Shown here in pieces: positions 1 through 7,960 of a DNA stretch of 64,000 bases (position 1 is the first letter of the stretch; each line of letters begins with the position of its first letter). Source of the DNA: an uncultured Lachnospiraceae bacterium (GTDB lineage Bacteria > Bacillota > Clostridia > Lachnospirales > Lachnospiraceae). The position numbers were made by a program, and so were the translations under genes. Location of the stretch: positions 1 through 64,000 of the forward strand of contig CALWRS010000002.1 of NCBI GenBank assembly GCA_944384025.1. Direction: 5' to 3'. The notes below the pieces were generated by a model. It worked only from the letters and a program-made list of their open reading frames with translations, ran no database searches and was not told where the DNA came from.

Positions 1-330
1 GGGAAGTGGCGTGTCGGGTTGGGCGGGGGGAGAGGAGGAGCGAGTGCTGCCTTTCGCATCTCCAACAACATGCAGGTTGGCAATGCGAAGCGAGGCGTCG
101 TCCGAGAAAAACCGGGTGCCGTCTTTTACGTAGGAGAGCAGAACGCCGTTTGTATCTTCTACACTGCCGGTAAGCAGGATTTGCTGATCGGAATACAAAT
201 GCCGGTTGTAGTCCTGCACAAACCACTTTTTCCCTTCGGTAAAGTAACGAAAGAGAAACAGGAGCATTCCAAGCGCTAAAAACAAGCAGACGAGTACGCA
301 CAAAAAAGCGCGTTGTTGCATTTTTTTCAT
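1..330 (-). CDS. Penicillin-binding protein (PbpA/FtsI-type transpeptidase), N-terminal fragment
   Basis: Cell-wall transpeptidase that would act outside the membrane together with the SEDS glycosyltransferase encoded just upstream. The visible part starts MKKMQQRAF, has one hydrophobic anchor at about residues 8-28, and continues with motifs typical of the N-terminal pedestal of class B PBPs: a segment resembling 'NRHLYS', then 'GSVEDTNGVLLS', 'DGTRFFSDDASLR' and 'LHVVGDAKG'. The transpeptidase domain lies outside the window. The start is translationally coupled to ftsW by an ATGA overlap. After the residues VGDAKG the reading turns into a Ser/Pro-rich stretch from pyrimidine-rich DNA, where the family normally continues with an Asn-Ile-Gly-Thr-like motif, so the last 48 bases may be an assembly-edge artefact. 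Family call is firm; exact paralogue is not. Confidence 0.8.
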   Translation of the reverse strand, partial: MKKMQQRAFLCVLVCLFLALGMLLFLFRYFTEGKKWFVQDYNRHLYSDQQILLTGSVEDTNGVLLSYVKDGTRFFSDDASLRIANLHVVGDAKGSTRSSSPPAQPDTPLP

Positions 331-2078
331 CGTCGAGTCCTTTCTTTAGGGAAATTCCCTTTTCGAAGCGCATTTGCAAAGCTAGCTCTTGGGCGCGTGT
401 CCGTGGCCTTTAAAAAAGCGAGCAGTCCCCACGAAAGAATCATCGAGGAGCCGCCGTTGGAAACAAAAGGGAAGGTCACTCCGGTTAGCGGAAGCAGGTC
501 CACGGAGCCAAATACATTTAGCGCCGTCTGAAATACAAGCATGGACGTTGCGGAGCAGGCGGCAATCGTGTAAAAGCTGGAGCGGCTCATAGAGCACGAG
601 CGGATCGCATAAGCCGCAAGCGCTAAGATGCAAAGCACCGCCATACATCCGGTCAAAAGCCCTAACTCTTCGCAGACCATGCCAAACACAAGGTCGGTAT
701 CCGAAGCGGCAACGCGCTGCAAATAGCCGCCTCCCGCGCCCGTTCCAAATAGTCCGCCGGAAGCAATGCCGGTCATGGTGCGCACCTGCTGGTAGCCGCC
801 GGAACTTGCGTATTCCCATGCGTGCCGCCAAGTAGCAAAACGCGTCCAAATGTACGGCTTTGCAATCAGCACCATCGCTCCTGCGGTAATTGCGCCTCCG
901 GTAATAAGTAGAAGCGTCGCAAAGTTGCCGGAGCGCAGAAAAGCAATTACAAGGAAAGTAATAAAGAAGATCGCTGCCGTGCCAAAGTCGCTCATTAGCC
1001 CAAGACAGAGAATTAACGAGAAACTAAGGAGCATAAACAGCCCTAAGTTTCTGCGGCGAAAAAGCCGGTCAAGCGTTGCCGAGCCTGCAAAAATGTAACA
1101 AAGCTTTGCCAGTTCGGAAGGCTGGAAGCTAAGCGGGCCAAGGCGGATCCAGTTGGTTGCTCCGTAGCGCAGCTGTCCCAAAAGAAGCGTCGCAAGCATT
1201 AGCCCCAGCGCAAACGCAGCCATAACCCAGCGCAGCTTTTGGATTCTTTTTAAATCGCGCAGCAAATAGCCAAGGGCAAGAAATACGAAAACGCCAAGCA
1301 CGACAGAAAGAAACTGTTTTGGAAGCGAGTAGGGGATTGATGACGTTGTGATGGCAAGCGATAGCGTCGTTAAATAAAACGCAATCATCTCAAGCTCAAA
1401 GCCGATAATGTGAAAACAGCGCATCAAAACAAAATATCCCCACATAAACAAGCAAAAAAAGAAAAAGGTAGGAAGAATATAGCCGGCATATTTTTCCGCT
1501 TTCGAAATGCAAAACTGGATGCAAAGCCCTACCTGCAAAAAAGTAAGAAGCAGCAAAATGCTCCACGGAGGGATCGGGCGAATTTGCCGGCGCTTTTTTT
1601 CTGTTTCCTTTTGCTCCTCCTTGTCGATAGGAAGAAACAAAAGAGGCGTCTCTCCAAGATAAAACGTGTCGCCAAAATGCAAAGGGGCACTGCCTTCTAC
1701 TTCCTGCTCACCGATGCGAATGCCGCACTTAGAGTCTAAGTCGGTAATAAAAAATCGATTTTGCTCCTGCGAACTAATTACAGCGTGCAGTCTGGAAATG
1801 GTTTCGTACGGCAGGCAAATATCTGCATTTTTGGAACGTCCGAGAATGCATTCCCAGTGCTTTAAGCGAAACGTCGTTCCGTTTTCTAAGCGAATCTTAG
1901 CGAATGCTTCCGATTTCTTTGGAAAGTGGAACAGGGAAGTAACGGCTCCGGCCAAAATAAAAAAAGAGAGAATCGGAAACAGGTAGGAAAAAAAAGACGT
2001 ATATCCTTTGGCAAAGCCCGGATATGCCGCTGTCAGATTCTCGATCAGCTGATAGATCGACTGTGCTGCTTCTTTCAT
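327..2078 (-). CDS. FHA domain fused to SEDS cell-wall polymerase (FtsW/RodA/SpoVE family)
   Basis: SEDS-family peptidoglycan glycosyltransferase, an integral membrane protein that polymerises lipid II with a partner class B PBP, here the next gene. From the chosen ATG the protein has 583 residues: a membrane segment at about 26-46, an FHA phosphothreonine-binding domain at about 60-150 (GRSKNAD and SRLHA motifs), then about ten membrane spans. SEDS hallmarks are visible: FQPSELAKL, SDFGTAA, TDLVFGMVCEELG and the C-terminal FVSNGGSS. An upstream in-frame start at 2255 would overlap nifS and lies upstream of a good promoter, so the ATG at 2078 with GGAGGGG eight bases before it is preferred. 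The FHA domain suggests control by Ser/Thr phosphorylation. FtsW, RodA or SpoVE cannot be told apart by eye. Confidence 0.88.
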   Translation of the reverse strand: MKEAAQSIYQLIENLTAAYPGFAKGYTSFFSYLFPILSFFILAGAVTSLFHFPKKSEAFAKIRLENGTTFRLKHWECILGRSKNADICLPYETISRLHAVISSQEQNRFFITDLDSKCGIRIGEQEVEGSAPLHFGDTFYLGETPLLFLPIDKEEQKETEKKRRQIRPIPPWSILLLLTFLQVGLCIQFCISKAEKYAGYILPTFFFFCLFMWGYFVLMRCFHIIGFELEMIAFYLTTLSLAITTSSIPYSLPKQFLSVVLGVFVFLALGYLLRDLKRIQKLRWVMAAFALGLMLATLLLGQLRYGATNWIRLGPLSFQPSELAKLCYIFAGSATLDRLFRRRNLGLFMLLSFSLILCLGLMSDFGTAAIFFITFLVIAFLRSGNFATLLLITGGAITAGAMVLIAKPYIWTRFATWRHAWEYASSGGYQQVRTMTGIASGGLFGTGAGGGYLQRVAASDTDLVFGMVCEELGLLTGCMAVLCILALAAYAIRSCSMSRSSFYTIAACSATSMLVFQTALNVFGSVDLLPLTGVTFPFVSNGGSSMILSWGLLAFLKATDTRPRASFANALRKGNFPKERTRR

Positions 2079-2111
2079 TTGCCGCCCCTCCTTTCTGATT
2101 TCGTAAAATAT

Positions 2112-2140
2112 AGTATAGCAAAGGATTTCCATTTCGTCAA
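2112..2140 (-). promoter_or_regulatory. SigA-type promoter for the FHA-SEDS/PBP operon
   Basis: On the minus strand TTGACG and TATACT are separated by 17 bases, with an extended -10 (TGC before the hexamer). It lies about 35 bases upstream of the chosen start of the SEDS gene and supports that start over the longer open frame. Confidence 0.75.
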
Positions 2141-2157
2141 ATCGCCCTGTTTTTTCG

Positions 2158-2187
2158 TTGACATAAGAAGCGAAATTCTGGTATCCT
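2158..2187 (+). promoter_or_regulatory. Promoter for the cysteine desulfurase gene
   Basis: TTGACA and TATCCT separated by 18 bases, with TGG directly before the -10 hexamer (extended -10). It is divergent from the SEDS promoter, with about 17 bases between the two -35 boxes, and leaves a leader of roughly 50 bases before the gene. Confidence 0.6.
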
Positions 2188-2245
2188 AGCAGAGTCATCG
2201 CATAGAATAGTATGATAAATACGTGCACTTGCGGGAGGATTTTCC

Positions 2246-3421
2246 TTGGAAACAATTTATTTCGACAATGCAGCTACAACACGTACGAACAAAGAAGTGC
2301 TTGCGGCAATGCTGCCGTATTTTGCCATGGAATTCGGGAACCCCTCCAGTCTTCACGAAAGTGGTCTGCGCGCAAAAAAAGGCGTAGCACAGGCCAGAAT
2401 GACGATTGCTGAGCTCCTTGGCTGCAAGCCAAACGAGATTTTTTTTACCTGCGGCGGAACGGAGGCGGACAACTGGGCGATTAAGGGGCTGTGTCTGGCG
2501 CGTGAGGCGGCGGAAGTGAACAAGCGGGGGCATATTATTACAACTGCAATCGAACATCACGCGGTGCTCCATACATGCAAATTTCTGGAAAAGCAAGGGT
2601 ACCGCGTTACGTATTTGCCTGTGGACGAGGCGGGAAGAGTGTCGCTTGTGGAACTGAAAGAAGCCGTTTGCGCGGACACGTTTCTCATTAGCGTTATGTA
2701 TGCAAACAACGAAGTGGGGACGGTTGAGCCGATTGGCGAAATTGCGGAATTTGCCAGGCAAAAGGGCATTGCGTTTCATACCGACGCTGTGCAGGCGGCT
2801 GGGCATTTTGAAGAAAAACTGGACGCTTCCGGCATAACGTTTTACAGCGCCAGTGCGCACAAGTTCGGCGGCCCGAAGGGGATTGGATTTTTGTATGTCC
2901 GGGAAGGGACGAGGCTGGCGCCGCTTTTGCACGGCGGGGCGCAGGAGCAGAAGCTTCGATCCGGAACCGAGAACGTGCCCGGTATTGTAGGGATGGCAAA
3001 AGCCCTTTCGCTTGCCATGCAGGGACGGCAGGAGAGAGAAGAAAAGGTAGCGGCCCTGCGGGATTATCTTGCAGGGCGGCTGCTTTCGGAAATACCGATG
3101 ACAAAAAGAAACGGAGATGCGCTGGATTGTCTTTGCGGACATTTAAACGTCAGCTTTGCCGGCGTGCAGGCAGCGTCTCTTTTGGTTTTGTTGGACATGG
3201 ACGGAATTTGCTGCTCCGGCGGTTCCGCCTGCACTTCCTCTACCGGGAATGCTTCCCATGTGCTTGTTGCCATGGGGGTTTTGGAGCCGTGGCTAAGCGG
3301 TTCTATCCGCATAACGCTCTCGGAAGAGAATACGAAGGAACAGGCGGACTATGCCGTTGAAAAAATACGGGACGCCGTAGCGAAGCTGCGAGCGCAAAAC
3401 CCGCGCTGGAAGCAGCGTTAG
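2246..3421 (+). CDS. Cysteine desulfurase (NifS/IscS family)
   Basis: PLP enzyme that removes sulfur from L-cysteine as a persulfide and passes it to Fe-S cluster scaffolds or tRNA thiolation. It has 391 residues, the usual class I/NifS-like length. Visible features are the N-terminal FDNAATT motif, the His pair near 104-105, the PLP-binding Lys206 in SAHKFGG, and the persulfide Cys329 in GGSACTSS. The start is a TTG, with GGGAGGA seven bases upstream. The stop overlaps the stop of the convergent rqcH by four bases. No iscU is next to it; the nearest Fe-S assembly genes are the SmsC/SmsB-like pair near 21 kb. A tRNA-thiolation role (with mnmA) is possible because a desulfurase without iscU often serves that path. 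Confidence 0.92.
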   Translation: METIYFDNAATTRTNKEVLAAMLPYFAMEFGNPSSLHESGLRAKKGVAQARMTIAELLGCKPNEIFFTCGGTEADNWAIKGLCLAREAAEVNKRGHIITTAIEHHAVLHTCKFLEKQGYRVTYLPVDEAGRVSLVELKEAVCADTFLISVMYANNEVGTVEPIGEIAEFARQKGIAFHTDAVQAAGHFEEKLDASGITFYSASAHKFGGPKGIGFLYVREGTRLAPLLHGGAQEQKLRSGTENVPGIVGMAKALSLAMQGRQEREEKVAALRDYLAGRLLSEIPMTKRNGDALDCLCGHLNVSFAGVQAASLLVLLDMDGICCSGGSACTSSTGNASHVLVAMGVLEPWLSGSIRITLSEENTKEQADYAVEKIRDAVAKLRAQNPRWKQR

Positions 3422-5184
3422 TTTTCGACAACTTCCGTCAGTCCTTCGCAGGAAGGGCGCGCCATCATGGAATAATTGGTATGGTATAGGACAAAGCCCG
3501 GTTTGGCGCCTGCCGGTTTTTTCACATGTTTCCGCTCGATGTAATCTACCTCGACTTTGTCCGCCTGCCGGTTGGCGGAATAAAACGCCGCAAGCGAAGC
3601 AGCAGCCTCAAAAACAGGAACCGGCGGCTCATCGCTTCCGGCTTTTAAAATAACGTGCGAGCCGGGAACGCCTTTTGCATGAAACCACCAATCGCCGCCG
3701 TTTGCAAAACGAAACGTAAGCTCGTCGTTTTGGTAATTGTTCTTCCCAACATAAATATCGTACCCGTCCGATGTGCGAAAATGAAGAGGGGCGGATTTGA
3801 CTGTTTTTCTTTCTTTTTGCGCGGCGCCGGAGCTTGGCTTGTGGTACTTTAGATACCCAAAATCAGTCAATTCGCGGCGGATAGCAGCAAGGTCTGCTTC
3901 GCAAGAAGCGTATGCAAGCGATTCGCGAATGGAAGCTAAGTGCCCCAGTTCTTCCGTGCTGTGCGCAAGGTGCAGGGTAAGCTGCTCGGCAGTTCGCTTC
4001 AGCTTTGTGTATCGTTCGTAATAGCGCTTTGCGTTTTCCGTAGCGCTAAGCGTTTCGTCTAAAGGGATTGTAACTTCTTCTCCGGTATAGTAGTTTGTGC
4101 AGCTTAAGCTTTTGCTGCCGGGCTCTGCGCTGTAGCCGTACGTCATAAGCAGCTCGCCATACAGCTTGCACTGGTCCATTTTTTGCGTATCGCGCAATTG
4201 TTTTTGCTGCAAATCCAGCTTTTTCACCGTGCGCTCGTAAGCGGTCTGCACAATTTTACGAAGGTCGGCGGATTTTTGCCGCATCCGGTTTAGCGTATCG
4301 CGCTCCTCGTAATACTGTTCGAGCATCTGGCTGACGGAGGAGGGAAAAAGCAGCCGGTACTCCTGAAAATCACCGTAGACACGCAAGATAAAAGCGGCGA
4401 ACTCTACCGGTTCGTCGTCTTTTTTTACAATGCAGGGAGTAAATTCCGTAGCCTTTGTTTGCAAAAGCAGCTGATCCCATGCGATGGAGAATCGGTCAAG
4501 CGCTTCTTTTGTAAGCTCGCAGGCAGGCATATCTGCGTCTATGCCGGCGCGGTGGCAAAGCTCCTGCGCCATAATGGGGGAAAAGCCGGTAAAGGTTGTG
4601 TAAACAGCTTTGTAAAGCGGCTGCGCCTTTTCGGAAAGAATAGATACAGCGGCGGAGCCGTCCGTGGAAAGCGGGTCGTATTTTTCGACTGTTTTTGGCA
4701 CAAAATACGGTCTTCCCGGCAGAACTTCGCGAACGGAGCTGACAAGGGAAGAAACGTGCCGGATGCTGTCAAGAATCCGGAAGCTATCGTCGCACAGGAT
4801 TAGGTTGCTATGCTTGCCCATCAGTTCCAAAACCAGCCATTTGGTTTTCCGGTCGCCCAGCTCGTCCAGATGCTCCAGCTCTATTTGCAATACGCGCTCA
4901 AGGCCCGGCTGAACAATTTGCAAAATGCGGGCGCTGCCAAGGTGTTTGCGAAGAAGCATACAAAAGTTGGGAGCCGTCGGCAATGCTGGTTTATTCTTGT
5001 CTGTCAAATATGCAAGGGGAAGGGAAGGGTTAGCGGATAACAGCAGCCGGTAGGTGCCGCCGTTTTTTATTGTCAGCAAAAGCGCGTCTGGTTCGGGCTG
5101 ACTGATTTTCGTTATGCGTCCGCCAATCAGCGCTTTGCGAAGAGAAGTCGCCAGCGCGGCGACAACAAAGCCGTCAAAAGCCAT
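3418..5184 (-). CDS. rqcH: RqcH, NFACT-family ribosome quality control factor
   Basis: Cytoplasmic factor that binds stalled 50S-peptidyl-tRNA complexes and directs template-free alanine tailing of the nascent chain; older annotations call it fibronectin-binding protein FbpA. The 588 residues carry an NFACT-N domain from MAFDGFVVAALA, a long charged coiled-coil middle (about 270-430), and the NFACT-R module near the C-terminus (SDGYDIYVGKNN, DWWFHAKGVPGSHV). The Asp-Arg pair known from Bacillus RqcH appears here as Glu96-Arg97, a conservative change. The ATG has GGAGGT four bases upstream. It is transcribed divergently from the rhomboid-like gene from a promoter sharing the -35 region, and the leader holds a small hairpin at 5199-5216 next to the ribosome binding site. 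Confidence 0.92.
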   Translation of the reverse strand: MAFDGFVVAALATSLRKALIGGRITKISQPEPDALLLTIKNGGTYRLLLSANPSLPLAYLTDKNKPALPTAPNFCMLLRKHLGSARILQIVQPGLERVLQIELEHLDELGDRKTKWLVLELMGKHSNLILCDDSFRILDSIRHVSSLVSSVREVLPGRPYFVPKTVEKYDPLSTDGSAAVSILSEKAQPLYKAVYTTFTGFSPIMAQELCHRAGIDADMPACELTKEALDRFSIAWDQLLLQTKATEFTPCIVKKDDEPVEFAAFILRVYGDFQEYRLLFPSSVSQMLEQYYEERDTLNRMRQKSADLRKIVQTAYERTVKKLDLQQKQLRDTQKMDQCKLYGELLMTYGYSAEPGSKSLSCTNYYTGEEVTIPLDETLSATENAKRYYERYTKLKRTAEQLTLHLAHSTEELGHLASIRESLAYASCEADLAAIRRELTDFGYLKYHKPSSGAAQKERKTVKSAPLHFRTSDGYDIYVGKNNYQNDELTFRFANGGDWWFHAKGVPGSHVILKAGSDEPPVPVFEAAASLAAFYSANRQADKVEVDYIERKHVKKPAGAKPGFVLYHTNYSMMARPSCEGLTEVVEN

Positions 5185-5252
5185 AATTACCTCCGTTTCG
5201 ATTTTGGAAAAAATCGAGAAAAATGTAAAAAATCTAAAATCTCACCGAAATG

Positions 5253-5282
5253 AGTATAGCACAGGGAAGAATCGTTTGACAA
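5253..5282 (-). promoter_or_regulatory. Promoter for rqcH
   Basis: On the minus strand TTGTCA, 18 bases, then TATACT with an extended -10 TGC. Its -35 box overlaps the -35 box of the divergent promoter for the rhomboid-like gene, so the two probably compete for polymerase. Confidence 0.6.
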
Positions 5283-5304
5283 TGTAATTGCGTTTTCTTA
5301 TAAT
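5276..5304 (+). promoter_or_regulatory. Consensus SigA promoter for the rhomboid-like operon
   Basis: Perfect TTGACA and TATAAT hexamers with a 17-base spacer. A longer reading frame opening inside this promoter (5288) cannot be the real start; the first usable start is the ATG at 5366. Confidence 0.85.
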
Positions 5305-5365
5305 GAAAGCGTTGCAGGAAGCGTTTTCGTGCGTTTGGACGGAAAATCCGGGAAAGAGGGAATAC

Positions 5366-6271
5366 ATGTTTCAAAAATTAGAACGAAAATTTGGCCGTTA
5401 TGCCATTCACGGGCTGATGCGGTATGTGATTATCTTATATGCAGTGGGTTTTGTGCTGTATTCGATCAATCCGCTTTTTTATTATGAGTACCTGATGCTT
5501 GATATCGACAAGGTTATGCAGGGGCAGGTGTGGCGGTTTGTAACCTTTTTAATTCAGCCGATTGACGACAACTTGTTCTTCCTGTTTTTCTCCTTGTATT
5601 TGTATTACATGATTGGAAATTCGCTCGAGCAGCGCTGGGGAAGTTTCCGCTTTAATTTATATTACTTTAGCGGAATTGTGTTTAACGTGCTCGCGGTCGT
5701 TATTATTTATGTGACGACCTACCTGCTTTTTGGGGAGGGTATTAGTTATCCGATTTCGCTGCGGTACTTGAACTTGTCGTTGTTCCTTGCGTTTGCAGTG
5801 GAGTTTTCGGAAGTCCGTCTGCTGCTGTTTTTTGTAATTCCGATTAAAATCAAATATCTTGCGATTATTTACGCAATATTAGAAGGATATACAATCGTAA
5901 CGAGCATTATGGACGGCTCTGTCTTTGGCATCTGCGCGGCAGCCGCCTGCGTAACGGCGATGATGAACTTTCTCGTATTTTTCCTTTCCACGCGCAATTA
6001 CCGCAGAATCAGTCCGGAGCAGTTTAAGAGAAAACGCGCATACCGTCAAAGCGTCCGACAAGGGCAGTCGTTTGGACACGCCGCAAATTATCAAGGCAAG
6101 ACAGTGATTACGCGTCACCGCTGCGCGGTTTGCGGAAGAACGGAGCTTGACGGAGATGACCTGGAATTTCGATTTTGCTCGAAATGCGACGGTAATTACG
6201 AATATTGCATGGATCATTTATATACGCATACCCACGTGGTAAGAGAAAAAAAGGATGAAAAAAGCGAATGA
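5366..6271 (+). CDS. Rhomboid-like membrane protein with C-terminal zinc ribbon, probably not a protease
   Basis: A 301-residue membrane protein with a rhomboid-like core of about six hydrophobic segments. It shows the WR motif of the first loop (GQVWRFVTFLIQP) and the NSLEQRWGS region that in rhomboids packs against the active site. The catalytic GxSG serine motif is not visible: the equivalent stretch reads YPISLRYLNLS. I therefore infer a pseudoprotease of the derlin/iRhom kind. After the membrane core comes a basic linker and a Cys/His cluster (CAVC, then CSKC, C, H, and His-Thr-His) that could bind zinc on the cytoplasmic side. ATG start, with AGAGGG upstream. The stop overlaps the next gene by ATGA, so the two products are probably made together. 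Substrate and role unknown. Confidence 0.7.
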   Translation: MFQKLERKFGRYAIHGLMRYVIILYAVGFVLYSINPLFYYEYLMLDIDKVMQGQVWRFVTFLIQPIDDNLFFLFFSLYLYYMIGNSLEQRWGSFRFNLYYFSGIVFNVLAVVIIYVTTYLLFGEGISYPISLRYLNLSLFLAFAVEFSEVRLLLFFVIPIKIKYLAIIYAILEGYTIVTSIMDGSVFGICAAAACVTAMMNFLVFFLSTRNYRRISPEQFKRKRAYRQSVRQGQSFGHAANYQGKTVITRHRCAVCGRTELDGDDLEFRFCSKCDGNYEYCMDHLYTHTHVVREKKDEKSE

Positions 6272-7587
6272 AAAAAACGGAAATAGAAAAAAGCCTTGCT
6301 TATGACTATCATGAGCTTGCTTTTATGAACTTAACGGTTGCCTTGTACGAAGTTTTAGAAAATTGCAGGAATACTCCCGCGCAGGGGCGGATGAAGGATC
6401 TTTTTGAAGAAATTCTCTCTGCGCTTTCGGAAGTTTTTTCTGAAAGTGCGGCGCCTAATCACGAGCAGGAAGCAAACCGCTTGCAAACACTTCGGGAAAC
6501 AGTTGGACAAAGAACGGAAGCTTTGTTTGGTCTTGAAGAAAGATTGGTAATTCCGGAATATCTTTTGTACCGGGCAGAGTATCGCTTCGTGGAGGTGCTT
6601 CCAGAAGTAGATAATCAAGCAGAGGCAAGAGAGATTCTTCGCGCAGTTTTTTCGTCCGACGACTCGCTTGTTATTAACCAGCGAATCCAAGATATGGTCT
6701 TTTGTCTCCCGGTACGCATGACAAAGCAGAAATTTATCCAGCTTGTGCAAAACAGCCTTTTGGCCTACCAAGGCGGAGAGAGCTCCGCTATGCAGGCATT
6801 TTCTACGCGCCTAAAAGCAACTGCGGGGATTTGCTTAGGACAAAGGACAGAAAGAGAAGACTGGGAAGCGTTTGCAGACGAGCTGTCCGCCCTTGACTTT
6901 AGCACGCTTACAAAAGAGCAGCTAGCAAAAGTTCGGGAGCGCCTTTGCCTCGTTGAGGCGGCGCTTGAAGAGGAACTGGATTTTGGGTGCAATCTTCAGC
7001 AGGTTTTAAATAATGCGCTTTGTATTGTGCTTGTCTGCCCATATCTGGAAAAGCCGTCTGCGGCGAAGGAACATTTCTTGCCGTTTGCGAAAAAAATACT
7101 TGCGTACTTGCAGCAGGGAGCTGCAGGCGGGAAGTACAAAGAAATTTCCGAAAAGGAAATGACGGATATTTTTTCGTGGATGGAAGGAAAAATCGAAGCG
7201 GTTTACGAGCGGACAGGCCGTCTTGCAAATAAGCTAGACGACGCTTCGGAAAAGCCGCAGGGAATTATCGGCTCCTTGCTTCAGGCCGAAAAGCTGATGT
7301 CTTCGTCTTTATTTTCTCCCCTAGAGGAAGAAGCTTCCAAACTTGTAACGCCGGAGGAAATGGAGAGCTGCAAAAACGACTTGGCTGAGCAGCTGCTTGC
7401 GGCTATGGAAGGGAAAAACCGGAAGTGTGTCCGCGCTCTTATGGCGGGCGTATTAAAAGAGCTTCCTGTTTTCTTTGACAGCCACACAGACGTTATGAAT
7501 TACGTATTGGCTTCTTTGGACGGCTGCAGCGACTTGGCCGAAAAAAACGCTGCTCTTGCAAAGTTCTGGGAGGCTTTTGACGAATAA
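6268..7587 (+). CDS. Protein of unknown function, helical, 439 residues
   Basis: I do not recognise this protein. It is soluble-looking, with no signal peptide or membrane span, almost wholly predicted alpha-helical and rich in Glu, Leu and Lys, and has no Cys cluster or nucleotide-binding motif that I can see. It begins MKKTEIEKSLAYDYHELAF and is coupled to the rhomboid-like gene by ATGA overlap, and is followed 17 bases later by another small unknown gene. The tight coupling suggests the product works with the membrane protein, perhaps as a cytoplasmic partner; that is inference from position only. Confidence 0.7.
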   Translation: MKKTEIEKSLAYDYHELAFMNLTVALYEVLENCRNTPAQGRMKDLFEEILSALSEVFSESAAPNHEQEANRLQTLRETVGQRTEALFGLEERLVIPEYLLYRAEYRFVEVLPEVDNQAEAREILRAVFSSDDSLVINQRIQDMVFCLPVRMTKQKFIQLVQNSLLAYQGGESSAMQAFSTRLKATAGICLGQRTEREDWEAFADELSALDFSTLTKEQLAKVRERLCLVEAALEEELDFGCNLQQVLNNALCIVLVCPYLEKPSAAKEHFLPFAKKILAYLQQGAAGGKYKEISEKEMTDIFSWMEGKIEAVYERTGRLANKLDDASEKPQGIIGSLLQAEKLMSSSLFSPLEEEASKLVTPEEMESCKNDLAEQLLAAMEGKNRKCVRALMAGVLKELPVFFDSHTDVMNYVLASLDGCSDLAEKNAALAKFWEAFDE

Positions 7588-7604
7588 GCAGGAAGGTGGG
7601 AGAG

Positions 7605-7910
7605 ATGTCCATTACCTTTTACGAAGACGTTCGGGTGCTAGAAAAAGACCGGAACAAAAAGAAGAAGATGCTTAACGCATTCCACGCCAAAAAACCGCGT
7701 CTTGCAACGATTTACTGCGTGACGGACAACGAAGCGGACACTTTGGAATTAACGCCGGCGTGGAACCTGCTGCAGCCGGAGTATCCTGCGGTGCGCGTGC
7801 TTGGTCTTGCGGAAAATCGAAACGACGGACTGGATCTTCTTACACAAATCGTCGAAGAAATGTACGCGCAAACCGGGAAGTTGTCGCCGCGAACATATTT
7901 CCCTTCGTAA
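7605..7910 (+). CDS. Small protein of unknown function, 101 residues
   Basis: I do not recognise this protein. It begins MSITFYEDV, has a basic Asn/Lys-rich stretch (residues 14-33), and a mixed alpha/beta C-terminal part ending in Tyr-Phe-Pro-Ser. No signal peptide or membrane segment. A GTG at 7596 is in frame but lies inside the purine-rich ribosome binding site (GGAAGGTGGGAGAG), so the ATG at 7605 is preferred. It is the third gene behind the consensus promoter at 5276-5304 and probably belongs to the same transcript as the rhomboid-like gene. Confidence 0.65.
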   Translation: MSITFYEDVRVLEKDRNKKKKMLNAFHAKKPRLATIYCVTDNEADTLELTPAWNLLQPEYPAVRVLGLAENRNDGLDLLTQIVEEMYAQTGKLSPRTYFPS

Positions 7911-7960
7911 AGAACAATTTTAGAAACGGAAACGATTAAGAAACCAGAATGGAGGCTGTC

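Noticed and set aside
2079-2255. N-terminal extension of the FHA-SEDS protein
   Set aside because: It overlaps the nifS start and lies upstream of a convincing promoter; the ATG at 2078 has GGAGGGG.
5288-5365. N-terminal extension of the rhomboid-like protein
   Set aside because: The frame opens inside the consensus promoter (5276-5304), so it cannot be translated from that transcript; the ATG at 5366 has its own ribosome binding site.
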